A stretch of 38,853 nt of DNA from NCBI GenBank assembly GCA_018065765.1, contig JAGHSR010000070.1:1-38853 (forward strand). The letters are read 5' to 3'. Below are positions 25,338-34,891 of this stretch, piece by piece. The translations under genes were made by a program, and so were the position numbers. The notes beneath the pieces are model-generated. The model did not search any database. It worked only from the letters and a program-made list of their open reading frames with translations, and had not been told where the DNA came from. The stretch comes from Candidatus Colicola coprequi. GTDB lineage: Bacteria > Bacteroidota > Bacteroidia > Bacteroidales > Paludibacteraceae. The stretch's first letter is position 1; the number at the start of each line of letters is the position of its first letter.

Positions 25338-26110
25338 GCACTGACGATTACGTCTATACCCTCCTCACGTAGTGGGGCGGCTATAGATTGCATTTGTTCG
25401 GGAGATATTTTCTCCAATGATTGAACCGGAGTAGCACGATCAATGACATAAATCATCACCTGCTTGGGGTGCAACTCGTGCACCACCTTATACCAAGCAG
25501 ACAACTCGTCTGGCGTGGTATTATCCACATGGATTATACTATCGGAGCAAGGTACTTGTCCACGCAAGAAACATGTTTGCAGTGTGAAGTCACCATCAAA
25601 CTGCTGAAGCGATGTAACAATGTCTCTTACAGTAAGGTGCGGATTGACCGGCTGATCAATGAGTCGCATCGTAGCATCGATGGCTGAGTCGAGTTTAAGA
25701 ATACGATTGTCACACAGTCGCAGTGCTTCTACCACAGAGGGACGATAGAGTTGGGTAGAGTTGCTCAACACAGACACTTTGGCTGAAGGACAATATTGAT
25801 CTCTGAGCGCACAGGTGTGACGGATTATCTCTATGAAATCAGGATGAATGGTAGGTTCTCCGTTGCCGGAGAATGTGATTACGTCGGGAGGGGTGGTCTG
25901 AGAGGAGAGGGCCTGTCGCAACGCATCCTGCACTTGTGCAAGTGTAGGCATGACACCATGTTCAGCATCGGCTGAGGGGTTGAAACCACACTCGCAATAA
26001 ATACAATCAAAACTGCACCGTTTAGAGGTAGTCGGTAGCAGATTAACTCCCAGCGATATACCTAATCTGCGGGAGTGAATGGGACCATATACGATACTAT
26101 CAAATAACAT
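25334..26110 (-). CDS. Radical SAM protein
   Basis: A 258-residue iron-sulfur enzyme. The N-terminal VYGPIHSRRLGISLGVNLLP leads to the cluster motif CSFDCIYC (CxxxCxxC at residues 32, 36, 39), then FSGNGEPTIHP (the GGE-type SAM segment) and VSVLSNSTQL. This layout fits the MoaA/YbbA-like 'wyosine-base or Elp3-unrelated' group of small radical SAM proteins common in Bacteroidetes; the reaction is not known. No second cluster motif (SPASM) is visible. Co-transcribed with dnaG upstream and the glycosyltransferase downstream. Confidence 0.85.
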   Translation of the reverse strand: MLFDSIVYGPIHSRRLGISLGVNLLPTTSKRCSFDCIYCECGFNPSADAEHGVMPTLAQVQDALRQALSSQTTPPDVITFSGNGEPTIHPDFIEIIRHTCALRDQYCPSAKVSVLSNSTQLYRPSVVEALRLCDNRILKLDSAIDATMRLIDQPVNPHLTVRDIVTSLQQFDGDFTLQTCFLRGQVPCSDSIIHVDNTTPDELSAWYKVVHELHPKQVMIYVIDRATPVQSLEKISPEQMQSIAAPLREEGIDVIVSA

Positions 26111-26139
26111 ATTTTTTATATTAGGACGAAGTCCATTAT

Positions 26140-28185
26140 TTAAGACGGATTGATTACACGATTACCCAAGCATCGGCAGAGTTCAGAACGAAGAGCATTA
26201 AGTTGCGGAAGCAGTTGCAGCAGCTGCTGTGTCGTATTCCACGATATATTCGGGTCTGCCAATTGGCGATTAGTAAGTGCTATTTTTTCATTCACAACCG
26301 TCAGTTTGATTTCGAGCAGCAGGCGGGTGGTCAGCAGAGGCAGTTGCTCCAAGTCGTCAGCCGGTTCTATATCCCTACGAACATTCTCCGTAACGGACTT
26401 ATGGGAAAATAAAGTAGAAACTTGATATTTCTCCTCAATCAATTGCACCGCCAATTGTGCTATTTCGGTGTTCGGATGGTGTAGGAAGAATCTCTGCGCC
26501 TCAAAATTCTGTTCGGCGTAATGTGCCCAATACTCATCGAGAATACATTGGTGCAATGGGATACGAGCCGTAATCTGGTCACTCTGCAAAGTCTGAATAA
26601 TATACACTCCCACCGGCACAGAATGTTCGGTGTCCACCTGTAATAATTGTTCGCCATGTCGCACTATCACCTGCAGCAGGTTGAGCATGTTCATGTCAAA
26701 GGGTGTCAGGGTCTGTGGTGTGGTAGCACTTATGATTTGAGCAGGCAATGATTCAGCAGATGGGGTAGTTTGTGGCGAAGAAGTTGGTGTAGTAGAATCG
26801 GATGGTGAGTCTTGACTCTTTAGTCGCTCTTCGCTTCGGCGGAGACGCAAATCTGCCACAGAACGGGTGAGTACATCCTCCTGCATATCCAGCAGTCGTG
26901 CACATTCCTGAATGTAAACCTGTCGGGTGATACGATCGGGAATCACTGAAATAGTTTGCACCACATCGCGAATCAGTTGACTGCGTTTGATAGGATCCGT
27001 TCCTGCCTCCTCTGCAAGGAGTTGGGTCTTAAAGCGGATGAAATCGGTTTGGTGAGCACGAATATACTCGATGAATTCGGATGCATCGTGCTTTTGTGCG
27101 AATGAATCCGGATCTTCACCATCGGGTAGGAGCAGCACCTTCACGGCAAAACCTTCGTCTAAGAACATATCTATTCCTTTGAGGGCAGCGTGGATACCCG
27201 CACTGTCACCATCGTAGAGAACCGTAATGTTTTGTGTGAAACGGTGAATCAGTCGAATTTGTGGTTTGGTCAGTGCTGTTCCTCCGGATGCCACCACGTT
27301 CTCTATGCCGCACTGGTGCATAGACAACACGTCCATCTGCCCCTCCACCAGATAGCACATGTCGCGTTTTTGGATGGCTTGTTTAGCCTGAAAGAAGCCG
27401 TATAATTCGTTGGTTTTGCTATAAATGACGGAGTCCGGTGAATTGACATACTTACCTATGGGCAACTCCTTGCCGTCCTTGTCGTATTTTTTCTTGAGAA
27501 TACGTCCGGCAAAAGCCACTGTTTTGCCAGAAATACTCAGAATAGGAAACATGACTCTGTCCCGAAATCGGTCGTACAATTCACCGTTATTTTCGCTCAC
27601 TCCGCATAGTCCGGTACCGATTTTAGTATTGACATCGTTGCTGATATAGCGTTCAGCAAAACTCTTTTGTTTAAGATAAGCTGCCAGTTGATTGCCTCGA
27701 GCCGGACAATAACCAAGTTGAAAATCACGGATAGTCTTATCCTGCAGTCCACGCTGTCGGAAGTAACTCAATCCGACCGTCTGTCCCTCTTGTGTATTCC
27801 ACAATTGGTCTTGAAACCAGCGATTGGCTGCATCGTTGACCACAAACATGGATTCACGGTCGTCCTGACGTTGTTGTTCCTCCGGTGTCAGTTCGCGTTC
27901 CTCAATATCAATATGGTATTTGCGAGCCAAAATCTTGATAGCATCAACGTACGAGCAATGTTCAATTTCCATGATGAAATTGATAGCATTTCCTGCTTTG
28001 CCGCAGCCGAAGCATTTATAGATACCTTTGGATGGAGAGACAGTGAACGAACCTGTTCGCTCATCGTGAAACGGGCACAAACCTATCATGTTGGCACCCC
28101 GTCGTTTGAGTGATACATAGTCCGAAACCACATCCTCAATGGCGGCAGCGGAAAAAACTCGATCAATAGTATCGCGCGGAATCAT
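26140..28185 (-). CDS. dnaG: DNA primase
   Basis: A 681-residue primase making RNA primers for replication. The N-terminal CHC2 zinc finger is complete (C37, H40, C58, C61 in CPFH...CFGC), followed by NAINFIMEIEHCSYVDAIKIL. The catalytic core and TOPRIM region has RVMFPILSISGKTVAFAGRIL, LVEGQMDVLSMHQCGIENVVASGGTAL and TVLYDGDSAGIHA. A Ser/Thr/Pro/Gln-rich linker (about 455-495) leads to a helical C-terminal DnaB-interacting domain. The family usually is 580-680 residues. It is embedded in an envelope-biogenesis operon, 36 bp after the beta-barrel gene. Confidence 0.97.
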   Translation of the reverse strand: MIPRDTIDRVFSAAAIEDVVSDYVSLKRRGANMIGLCPFHDERTGSFTVSPSKGIYKCFGCGKAGNAINFIMEIEHCSYVDAIKILARKYHIDIEERELTPEEQQRQDDRESMFVVNDAANRWFQDQLWNTQEGQTVGLSYFRQRGLQDKTIRDFQLGYCPARGNQLAAYLKQKSFAERYISNDVNTKIGTGLCGVSENNGELYDRFRDRVMFPILSISGKTVAFAGRILKKKYDKDGKELPIGKYVNSPDSVIYSKTNELYGFFQAKQAIQKRDMCYLVEGQMDVLSMHQCGIENVVASGGTALTKPQIRLIHRFTQNITVLYDGDSAGIHAALKGIDMFLDEGFAVKVLLLPDGEDPDSFAQKHDASEFIEYIRAHQTDFIRFKTQLLAEEAGTDPIKRSQLIRDVVQTISVIPDRITRQVYIQECARLLDMQEDVLTRSVADLRLRRSEERLKSQDSPSDSTTPTSSPQTTPSAESLPAQIISATTPQTLTPFDMNMLNLLQVIVRHGEQLLQVDTEHSVPVGVYIIQTLQSDQITARIPLHQCILDEYWAHYAEQNFEAQRFFLHHPNTEIAQLAVQLIEEKYQVSTLFSHKSVTENVRRDIEPADDLEQLPLLTTRLLLEIKLTVVNEKIALTNRQLADPNISWNTTQQLLQLLPQLNALRSELCRCLGNRVINPS

Positions 28186-28221
28186 TTTGTCTCTTTTTGG
28201 TGGTCTTTGATGATAGTTGAA

Positions 28222-28980
28222 TTAATTCTCCCAAAGATAGATACCCAACTTGATTTGCCACTGATCCAATCGACCTCGTGTATAGCGATCATCTCCGTCA
28301 TAGCCCGGCATTTCGCCAAACTGCTGTTTGCTATAGGGATTGATTAGACCAAAATCGTATCCTCCACGAATGAAATAGCGTCCGTATTGGAAACCGGCAC
28401 CGACGCCCCATGTGACATTTAAGCGGCGGTAGTACTGCGCCATCTCGGCATCCAAATATTCGTAAGCAACCTTGATTGGAGCTTTCACTTCTGTTTGACT
28501 CAAGTGGTCTCGATAAAACTCTTTGGCACTAAGAAAGAGATTGCATTGGATGGTCGGTCCGGAATAGAGAATCACCCATGTGTTTTTGGCTATCTCAAAC
28601 TTGTACTGCCAATCAACAAAAACCTCCAAGGCATGTGATGATTCCTTGGCAGAGACATCGTATTTGATGTGTTGAGTCGGGTTGCCGTTGTCATCGTAGG
28701 GGTAATCTTGCCACGACTGAGAGGAAGCCCCAAAACTGTAATTCAGTCCCATGGCACAGCCAAACCCCTTAATGATGTTAGCATCGTAAATCAATCCTAA
28801 TTTAAAGCCATTGAGCACTGTTTTGTCTAGTTGCTCACGATTAGCAGTATAGGCAGAAGGTGCATTCAGACGATAGATAGGTTGGGTATAACCCAGTTGG
28901 ATACCTATTGCTTGGGTAAACTCTGCTTTTGCCCATACAGCACATAAAATCATTAGTACCAATGTTGTGTAGCGTTTCAT
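28222..28980 (-). CDS. Outer-membrane beta-barrel protein, PorT/OmpW-like size
   Basis: A 252-residue protein with signal peptide MKRYTTLVLMILCAVWAKA. The mature part alternates hydrophobic residues with many Tyr/Gly: GIQLGYTQPIYRLN, GFKLGLIYDANIIKGFGCAMGLNYSFG, VTWGVGAGFQYGRYFIRGGYDFGL, ending DQWQIKLGIYLWEN with an aromatic-rich last strand. This fits an 8-stranded outer-membrane barrel. No specific function can be given. It follows the OstA-like gene by 3 bp, so it may be part of the same envelope pathway. Confidence 0.75.
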   Translation of the reverse strand: MKRYTTLVLMILCAVWAKAEFTQAIGIQLGYTQPIYRLNAPSAYTANREQLDKTVLNGFKLGLIYDANIIKGFGCAMGLNYSFGASSQSWQDYPYDDNGNPTQHIKYDVSAKESSHALEVFVDWQYKFEIAKNTWVILYSGPTIQCNLFLSAKEFYRDHLSQTEVKAPIKVAYEYLDAEMAQYYRRLNVTWGVGAGFQYGRYFIRGGYDFGLINPYSKQQFGEMPGYDGDDRYTRGRLDQWQIKLGIYLWEN

Positions 28981-28983
28981 ATC

Positions 28984-30690
28984 TTAATTTTTTCGTTTGC
29001 GATTACGTTTTACTTTGGGGCGGTCGATAGTCTCATCTTCCTCTTCATCCTCCTCTTCTGAGGCTGACAAGACAGCCTTGGTGGGACGAGGGGTTACTAT
29101 GGGTCGCGAGAATACATCATTGGGGGATAGCGGTCGTTCACTCGCTGCCCAAAAGAAACTAGTCAAACGTGTTTCACTATCTTCTATTTGGTCTATCGGA
29201 TACATAGTACCGGTGGTTTGGGTGGTAAAGAGAACATGGTGCACTTTTTGATTTTCGAGAAACACCGACACAAAACTGCTCTGTGTCTTGTTGACACCCA
29301 CCAACGAGCCGTCATCTTCCTTGGGATAAAACACCGTCTCTGCATTTCCGTTGACATCCACTTGGCTGACTTGCCCGCTATCCACGTAGGCAAACATCTC
29401 TTTACCCGCCATTTGATCAAAATAACTAATCCCCTCCTGTTTAATCATAATGGCATTACCTATTCCGTGTGCGTGGTCCACTCCCCCCTCCTTCATAAAC
29501 ACCGTAATACTATCTGCAGAGATCTGATTATTCTCATTCCAACAGATAGGCAGATGATGCAGTATAGCGATGGAGTCACGGGCGTTGTAGGTAAGAGAGT
29601 CACACACCACTTGATACTCCACATTGTAGGCACGCACGTGATGGAAAGCACGTACTTGACGATAGGTGGTATCTATCCACAATGTATCAGGGCTCTGTGC
29701 CACCATGATTGAATCCTTGAGGATGCTATCTTTGGGCAACAGTTGATAGATTTGATAAGGTACTTCCTCGGAGTAGAGAGTGTCGGCGTGCATGTAAGTG
29801 TAGTTTGGCTGTGACCATTCGATCAGCAAGGCACTATCTGTGGCAAAACCTCGTTTTTCGTATTCGTACACTTCTCCATAGTTGCCTGTTAAGGTGGCTT
29901 GCTGCACTGTATCTCGAACTTCTATATGGTGAAAGAGACGCCCAAAACCGATAGCTTTATCGTAGAAGATGGTATCCGCTGTGAGGAACTTGCCATCCTG
30001 ATGCTCTATTAGTGAGCGGTCAAGCAACATGGATTGCTGTGTGGAAGTGTTGTACCACCCATTGGAGGAGTGAATGGTTGTTTCACCTTGATAGAGAATA
30101 GTAGTGGGAGCCACCAAGTCGGCTACATGGGTTTTGGTATTGTAGTACAATGTCGCAGTGGACATAGTGAAGCGGTCGTTCTCCAACTGCACATCATCAC
30201 GGAATATAGCCTGATTGGTAGAAGGGTGGTATTGTCCCCAACGTGACTGCAATGTATTGACACTATCTTGGATAGTACCACCTGAGAAATAATATGCCAG
30301 ATCTTGTGTCCGGTTGTAGTTCATGCTATCGGTCGTGAGGGTAGTAGCACGATGGACAAGTTTGACATGGCGGCGCAAACGTGCTATCTTGGTATTGCCA
30401 TCATAGTAGAGCACATCGCCAAATCCCTGCAAAGTATCACCCTGAACAAATCGCACTCGTCCAAAAGCATCCAGCGAATTGGTCTGTTCGTAAAAGTATG
30501 CCGAGTCGCAGTACATAAGAGCATCATCATGGCGAAAACGCACATCACCACGCAAAATCTGCGCATCCGGAAGACGGCTCTGATCAAAACTCAGCGTCTC
30601 TGAATGCTCCAAATACACTCTGTCTTGTGCTCCCATGGTAGCGCAACAAAGTAGGCAAACGAGTAGATATGTGTAGTGGTAGTGTGTCAT
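28984..30690 (-). CDS. OstA/LptA-like periplasmic protein
   Basis: A 568-residue exported protein (signal MTHYHYTYLLVCLLCCATMGA). Residues about 25-290 contain repeats of the OstA-like beta-jellyroll: ILRGDVRFRHDDALMYCDSAYFYEQTNSLDAFGRVRFVQGDTL, repeated as DNGTKIARL..., NRFTMSTATLYYNTKT and others. This is the LptA/LptD-N fold that carries LPS across the periplasm. The end is low complexity and highly charged (EEEDEEEDETIDRPKVKRNRKRKN). In Bacteroidetes this long OstA-like gene often neighbours surA. It stops 3 bp before the barrel gene. Confidence 0.85.
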   Translation of the reverse strand: MTHYHYTYLLVCLLCCATMGAQDRVYLEHSETLSFDQSRLPDAQILRGDVRFRHDDALMYCDSAYFYEQTNSLDAFGRVRFVQGDTLQGFGDVLYYDGNTKIARLRRHVKLVHRATTLTTDSMNYNRTQDLAYYFSGGTIQDSVNTLQSRWGQYHPSTNQAIFRDDVQLENDRFTMSTATLYYNTKTHVADLVAPTTILYQGETTIHSSNGWYNTSTQQSMLLDRSLIEHQDGKFLTADTIFYDKAIGFGRLFHHIEVRDTVQQATLTGNYGEVYEYEKRGFATDSALLIEWSQPNYTYMHADTLYSEEVPYQIYQLLPKDSILKDSIMVAQSPDTLWIDTTYRQVRAFHHVRAYNVEYQVVCDSLTYNARDSIAILHHLPICWNENNQISADSITVFMKEGGVDHAHGIGNAIMIKQEGISYFDQMAGKEMFAYVDSGQVSQVDVNGNAETVFYPKEDDGSLVGVNKTQSSFVSVFLENQKVHHVLFTTQTTGTMYPIDQIEDSETRLTSFFWAASERPLSPNDVFSRPIVTPRPTKAVLSASEEEDEEEDETIDRPKVKRNRKRKN

Positions 30691-30693
30691 CGT

Positions 30694-32058
30694 TTATTCG
30701 TGAATCCATCCGGGATATTCAAACTCGCAGCCACGCCAATTGGAGTCGATGTGGATATAAGTTTCTTTTTGCTTCCGCAGAATCCAATCATGAATATATT
30801 CTTCGCCCAGTTTTTGCTCAAGCATGCCACGTATCACCTGAAAATCATCTGTAAGATTGGCTCTGTGCATTTCTCTTTTGCTACGCAGTTTAACGATGGC
30901 GCACACTTCCTTGTTTTTGGTTTGATCCATCATAACAAATGCCTGAGAAACATCTCCTTCTTGCATAGAGTAGATTTGCTTGGCTATCTCAGGGGGTAGG
31001 TCTTGAAATTCAAATTTGGATGCACCGGTATTGGGGTTCATCATCAGTCCACCATTCATGACGGTGTTTTTATCTTGTGAAAAATATGCCACTGCAGCCT
31101 CAAAAGGAGCATCTCCACGACGAACCACATCGGCTATCGAATCCAAGCGAGTTAACGCTTTGACTTTATCTTCAGCAGATACTCGCGGATGGAGCAGTAT
31201 GTGTCGGCAATTGATGCGTTCCCCTTTTTTCTCGATGAGTTGGATGATATGGTAGCCATATTCAGTCTCTACGATGCGTGACACTTTTTTGGGGTCGTTG
31301 AGGTTGAATGCCACATCGGCAAATTCAGTGACCAATTGTCCTCGCCCCACAAACCCCAATTCGCCACCACGTTTAGCGCTCTCGGTGTCTTCGGAATACA
31401 GACGTGCCAACATAGAAAAATCAGCCGAACCCGAATTGACACGCTCCGTGTATTCACGCAGGCGCGATTTGATACGGTCTGTCTCTTCCTGTGGAACCGG
31501 TGGCTCAAAACTCAAAACCTGCACTTCCACTTGGGCAGGAATCATAGGAACAGAATCAATGGGTATGGACGTGAAGAAACGACGTATCTCGGCAGGAGTG
31601 GGTTTGATATTTTCAGTCAGTTTGGCCTGCATCTGCTGAATTATCATCTGATTGCGAACCGTAGTCATCAATTCCTCGCGGATATCGCTGGATGTTTTGC
31701 GGAAATACTCCTCCATCTTCTCCTTGGAACCTATCTGCGAAATATAGTAGTTGATACGCATATCCACTTGATGACTGACTGAGGACTCGTTGACCTCAAT
31801 GGAGTCTAATTCTGCTTGATGAAGAAAGAGTTTTTGTATAGCCATTTGTTCGGGAATGGAGCAGTATGGGTCGCCTGTTATCTGTTGTCCCTCATACTGA
31901 GCACGAAGACGCTCCTCCTCCACTTCACTGCGTAAGATAGCTTCGTCGCCCACTATCCATATCACTTCATCGATGATGTTGTCAGCTGTAGCCGTCGTCA
32001 TAACGAATGCAAAACAAACAAACAAGCCGATACGGAAAAAGAAATTGGTATGTGACAT
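30694..32058 (-). CDS. SurA-like periplasmic peptidyl-prolyl isomerase
   Basis: A 454-residue chaperone for outer-membrane proteins. Signal peptide MSHTNFFFRIGLFVCFAFVMTTATA, then a SurA N-domain (IIDEVIWIVGDEAILRSEVEEERLR) and two parvulin domains: about 175-280 (FSMLARLYSEDTESAKRGGELGFVGRGQLVTEFADVAF...GYHIIQLIEKKG) and about 285-395 (NCRHILLHPR...FEAAVAYFSQDKNTVMNGG). The first parvulin domain has the conventional core; the second is more diverged. Operon with an upstream PPIase-like lipoprotein and a downstream OstA-like gene, which supports a role in envelope assembly. Confidence 0.92.
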   Translation of the reverse strand: MSHTNFFFRIGLFVCFAFVMTTATADNIIDEVIWIVGDEAILRSEVEEERLRAQYEGQQITGDPYCSIPEQMAIQKLFLHQAELDSIEVNESSVSHQVDMRINYYISQIGSKEKMEEYFRKTSSDIREELMTTVRNQMIIQQMQAKLTENIKPTPAEIRRFFTSIPIDSVPMIPAQVEVQVLSFEPPVPQEETDRIKSRLREYTERVNSGSADFSMLARLYSEDTESAKRGGELGFVGRGQLVTEFADVAFNLNDPKKVSRIVETEYGYHIIQLIEKKGERINCRHILLHPRVSAEDKVKALTRLDSIADVVRRGDAPFEAAVAYFSQDKNTVMNGGLMMNPNTGASKFEFQDLPPEIAKQIYSMQEGDVSQAFVMMDQTKNKEVCAIVKLRSKREMHRANLTDDFQVIRGMLEQKLGEEYIHDWILRKQKETYIHIDSNWRGCEFEYPGWIHE

Positions 32059-32096
32059 ATTTTTCGATTTTTGAGTTTGAGTTGTTTTATTTGGTC

Positions 32097-32969
32097 CTAT
32101 TTGCTGAGTAGTTTTACTTTACCGAAACGTACAGCCTCGTTATATAGTTCACTCTGGTACTGCTGCAAGAAAGTGACTTGTCGTTCACTGAGGATGAGTT
32201 GTTTGATTTCACCAGAGGCATAATCCATTGGCATGGATTCTCCCGCCAAATGACTATCAGTCACCTGCAACAAATAAGTAGATATACTATCTGACACTTC
32301 GATACAGTTGGTATGGGCACGCAACTGTTGCTGCGAAATATCGGTTTCCAATGGCAGACGAAGTAGGATTTGATTGGTGGTCATCCAAGTAGTGGTGAAC
32401 CACTCATAACCGGTAGCAAATTGATAAGCATATTTCTCAATGGACTCAATATTGTCCTCATCGTCCAAATCGTCCAACCATTTATGCAAATCTTTCTGAT
32501 GAGGTGCGTCTTTAGGAAAAATCAGCAAAACACCTTTGACAATATTTTCCCGCAGAATAAACTGCTCTGCATGTTGTGCATAAAACTGAGCTATCATCGT
32601 GTCTTCTACTTGTTGTGACATCTTACGAGCCACCAACTGTTGTTCAAACTCGTGCACATAAAGCGAGCGGCGATAATCCTCCACCAAAGTCTCCAACTTG
32701 GCAATAGGGCGATCTTTAGCTTTCTGATAGAGCAGTATTTCTCCTGCCCACTGACGGATGTATTGCTCTGCCATGATAGCACTGTCTTCCAAAGACGTGG
32801 CATTGGCTGTGATGTAATCCAATTCGCTCAAGGTAAGTTGTTCGTTGCCAACTTGAGCCACAACTCCACTTTGTCGATGTCGATCAAATATGCTGCATGA
32901 AACCGCCCCTATCATCAAGCAGGGCAGGAGGATGAACATGGATACACTATGTGCGATTACGTTTTTCAT
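32097..32969 (-). CDS. SurA-N-like / PPIase-related lipoprotein
   Basis: A 290-residue lipoprotein: MKNVIAHSVSMFILLPCLMIGAVSC with the lipobox cysteine at residue 25. The following VVAQVGNEQLTLSELDYI is the SurA/PrsA N-terminal chaperone start, and the middle is helical (EILLYQKAKDRPI, EFEQQLVARKMSQQVEDTMIAQFYAQHAEQFIL). No recognisable parvulin catalytic core is present, so it may act as a holdase. First gene in the envelope operon; a second ATG lies two codons earlier at 32975 and cannot be excluded. Confidence 0.8.
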   Translation of the reverse strand: MKNVIAHSVSMFILLPCLMIGAVSCSIFDRHRQSGVVAQVGNEQLTLSELDYITANATSLEDSAIMAEQYIRQWAGEILLYQKAKDRPIAKLETLVEDYRRSLYVHEFEQQLVARKMSQQVEDTMIAQFYAQHAEQFILRENIVKGVLLIFPKDAPHQKDLHKWLDDLDDEDNIESIEKYAYQFATGYEWFTTTWMTTNQILLRLPLETDISQQQLRAHTNCIEVSDSISTYLLQVTDSHLAGESMPMDYASGEIKQLILSERQVTFLQQYQSELYNEAVRFGKVKLLSK

Positions 32970-32986
32970 ACACATGATTTAGTCTG

Positions 32987-33018
32987 CAAAAGTACAAAAA
33001 TAATGCCACTCTCACAAA
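32987..33018 (-). promoter_or_regulatory. Promoter of the envelope operon
   Basis: On the minus strand TTTG (33018-33015), 20 bp, then TACTTTTG (32994-32987). The predicted start near 32981 leaves a leader of only about 6-12 nt. The -33 box overlaps the end of ribD. Confidence 0.75.
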
Positions 33019-34040
33019 TTATTGTTAATAATTTCGTACAAACGATGTTGATACAACACTTTGGCAGGTTTATCGGGCAGCACAACGGCGGGAGCTAAAA
33101 CACCTTTCTGCCCAACTACAAGCGTATTGGGAGAAACTTCGATATGTATCTCATCGTATATGCCGGAATCCAACACCGACTGCAACACCTGAGCCCCTCC
33201 TTCCACCACCACCGAATGAATACCGCGCTCAGCCATATCGGAAAGTACGTATTCCCAATCGGTATTGTCGCTATAGACGATGGTCTGAGCATCCGCAGAG
33301 AAGATGTTGTTGTCCTTGCATACCTGCTGATGTCTATCCAGCAAAATGCGTATAGGGTTGCGCCCACTCCAGCGTGTGGTGAGCAGTTTGGGATTGTCCA
33401 ATAGTGCCGTGCGTTTACCCACTAAGATAGCCATATTTTCAGCCCGAAGACGATGTACTATCTGTTTGGTCAACTGTGAGGATATCATTAGTGGTCCCTC
33501 TGCTGCTTGCGTCAAAGTGCGTTGTACGTCCAGATACCCATCAGCGGTTTGCGCCCACTTGAGTATCACATATGGACGGTGCTGTGTTTGCAGGCACAAA
33601 AAACGGCGATTGAGCCAACGGCACTGTGCCTCCAACACCCCTACTTCCACTTCTATTCCGGCACTACGCAGCATCGTTATTCCCCGTCCGGCAACGAGTG
33701 GGTTGGGGTCTGACATGCCCACCACCACCTTGCCTATATGCTTCTCTATGATTAACTTGGCACAGGGCGGTGTTTTGCCATAGTGACTACAAGGCTCCAA
33801 ACTAACATACAGTGTACAAGATGGATAGTCGATTGGCAAAGTGGCACGTGTCTCGGCATCCATCAGGCAGTTGACCTCAGCATGGGCTTTGCCATACTCA
33901 CGGTGCCATCCTTCACCAATGATGCAGCCTCCATCATCCACCAACACTGCCCCCACCATAGGATTGGGGGCAACGTAGTATTGCCCAAGCTGCGCCAGCT
34001 GCAAGCAACGAGCCATATATTTTTCATGCGAATTTATCAT
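33012..34040 (-). CDS. ribD: Bifunctional riboflavin deaminase/reductase
   Basis: A 342-residue enzyme catalysing two steps of riboflavin synthesis: deamination, then NADPH reduction of the pyrimidine. The N-terminal cytidine-deaminase fold has APNPMVGAVLV, the zinc residues H53 and E55 (KAHAEVN) with C84 and C93 (EPCSHYGKTPPC). The C-terminal reductase follows from about residue 152 (PYVILKWAQTADGYLD, LLTTRWSGRNPIRILLD, VVVEGGAQVLQS). Full length, no other rib genes in the window. Divergent from prmC; no strong leftward promoter was found in the 41-bp gap. Confidence 0.97.
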   Translation of the reverse strand: MINSHEKYMARCLQLAQLGQYYVAPNPMVGAVLVDDGGCIIGEGWHREYGKAHAEVNCLMDAETRATLPIDYPSCTLYVSLEPCSHYGKTPPCAKLIIEKHIGKVVVGMSDPNPLVAGRGITMLRSAGIEVEVGVLEAQCRWLNRRFLCLQTQHRPYVILKWAQTADGYLDVQRTLTQAAEGPLMISSQLTKQIVHRLRAENMAILVGKRTALLDNPKLLTTRWSGRNPIRILLDRHQQVCKDNNIFSADAQTIVYSDNTDWEYVLSDMAERGIHSVVVEGGAQVLQSVLDSGIYDEIHIEVSPNTLVVGQKGVLAPAVVLPDKPAKVLYQHRLYEIINNNL

Positions 34041-34045
34041 CTTGG

Positions 34046-34077
34046 TTTGGCGATTTCAAATAAAAACTGTATCTTTG
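34046..34077 (+). promoter_or_regulatory. Promoter of prmC-recX
   Basis: TTTG at 34046-34049, 20 bp, then TATCTTTG at 34070-34077 match the consensus. By the spacing used for the other promoters here transcription would begin near 34083, about at the prmC ATG (34082). Confidence 0.75.
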
Positions 34078-34081
34078 CAGC

Positions 34082-34891
34082 ATGAAAGAATGCTTCGATT
34101 ATATCTACTCCACCTTACTTTCCACATACGGACCGGACGAGGCTTGGGATTTGACCTACTGGATTCTTGAAGAATCCACGTCCATGTCCCGCTACGAGAT
34201 AATGGGCTGCAAAGGTACAATAAATATTCCGAATATAGAAATTATTTTGCAACGATTGCTAAAAAAAGAGCCTATTCAATACCTTTTTGGTCACACACAA
34301 TGGATGGGACTGGATATCAAAGTTACTCCTGCCACTCTGATTCCCCGTCCTGAAACGGCAGAGTTGGTAGAGTTAGTGGAGCAATATTGCCATGATTCTA
34401 AGTTACGCGTTATGGACATCGGCACCGGTAGCGGATGTATAGCCATTGCTCTAAAAAGTCGCCATCCTAACTGGGAACTTACCGCCATTGACAGTAGCGA
34501 AAAGGCGCTGTCAATAGCGAAAGAGAATGCCAAAGCAAATCACGTGAATATAACATTCAAAAAAGTGGATATTTTATCCGATGAAATCGAATGTTTTGAC
34601 TGCATTGTCAGCAATCCGCCCTACGTGATGGAAAAGGAGAAAGCAACGATGGATGAGAGAGTCCTCCACTATGAACCTGTACAGGCTCTATTTGTAAGTG
34701 ACAATGACCCATTGGTGTTTTACCATCGTATCGCGAACATGAGAAAGGGACAACGCTTGTTCATGGAAATAAACGAGCAATTTGGCACTGAAGTGGCACA
34801 ACTCATGGAACAGGCAGGTTATACGGATGTTACGATAAAAGAGGATATATATGGCAAACAACGAATGGTCTGTGGACGAATTAAGGAATAA
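34082..34891 (+). CDS. prmC: Release factor glutamine N5-methyltransferase
   Basis: A 269-residue SAM-dependent enzyme that methylates the GGQ glutamine of peptide chain release factors. N-terminal helical domain, GPDEAWDLTYWILEESTSMSRYEIM; then TLIPRPETAELVELV, the SAM loop MDIGTGSGCIAIALKSRHP near 111-129, and the substrate motif NPPY near residue 178 (CIVSNPPYVMEKEK). The first ATG fits the family N-terminus, and the -7 box ends only 4 bases before it, so the mRNA may be leaderless. recX overlaps its end by 41 bp. Confidence 0.96.
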   Translation: MKECFDYIYSTLLSTYGPDEAWDLTYWILEESTSMSRYEIMGCKGTINIPNIEIILQRLLKKEPIQYLFGHTQWMGLDIKVTPATLIPRPETAELVELVEQYCHDSKLRVMDIGTGSGCIAIALKSRHPNWELTAIDSSEKALSIAKENAKANHVNITFKKVDILSDEIECFDCIVSNPPYVMEKEKATMDERVLHYEPVQALFVSDNDPLVFYHRIANMRKGQRLFMEINEQFGTEVAQLMEQAGYTDVTIKEDIYGKQRMVCGRIKE

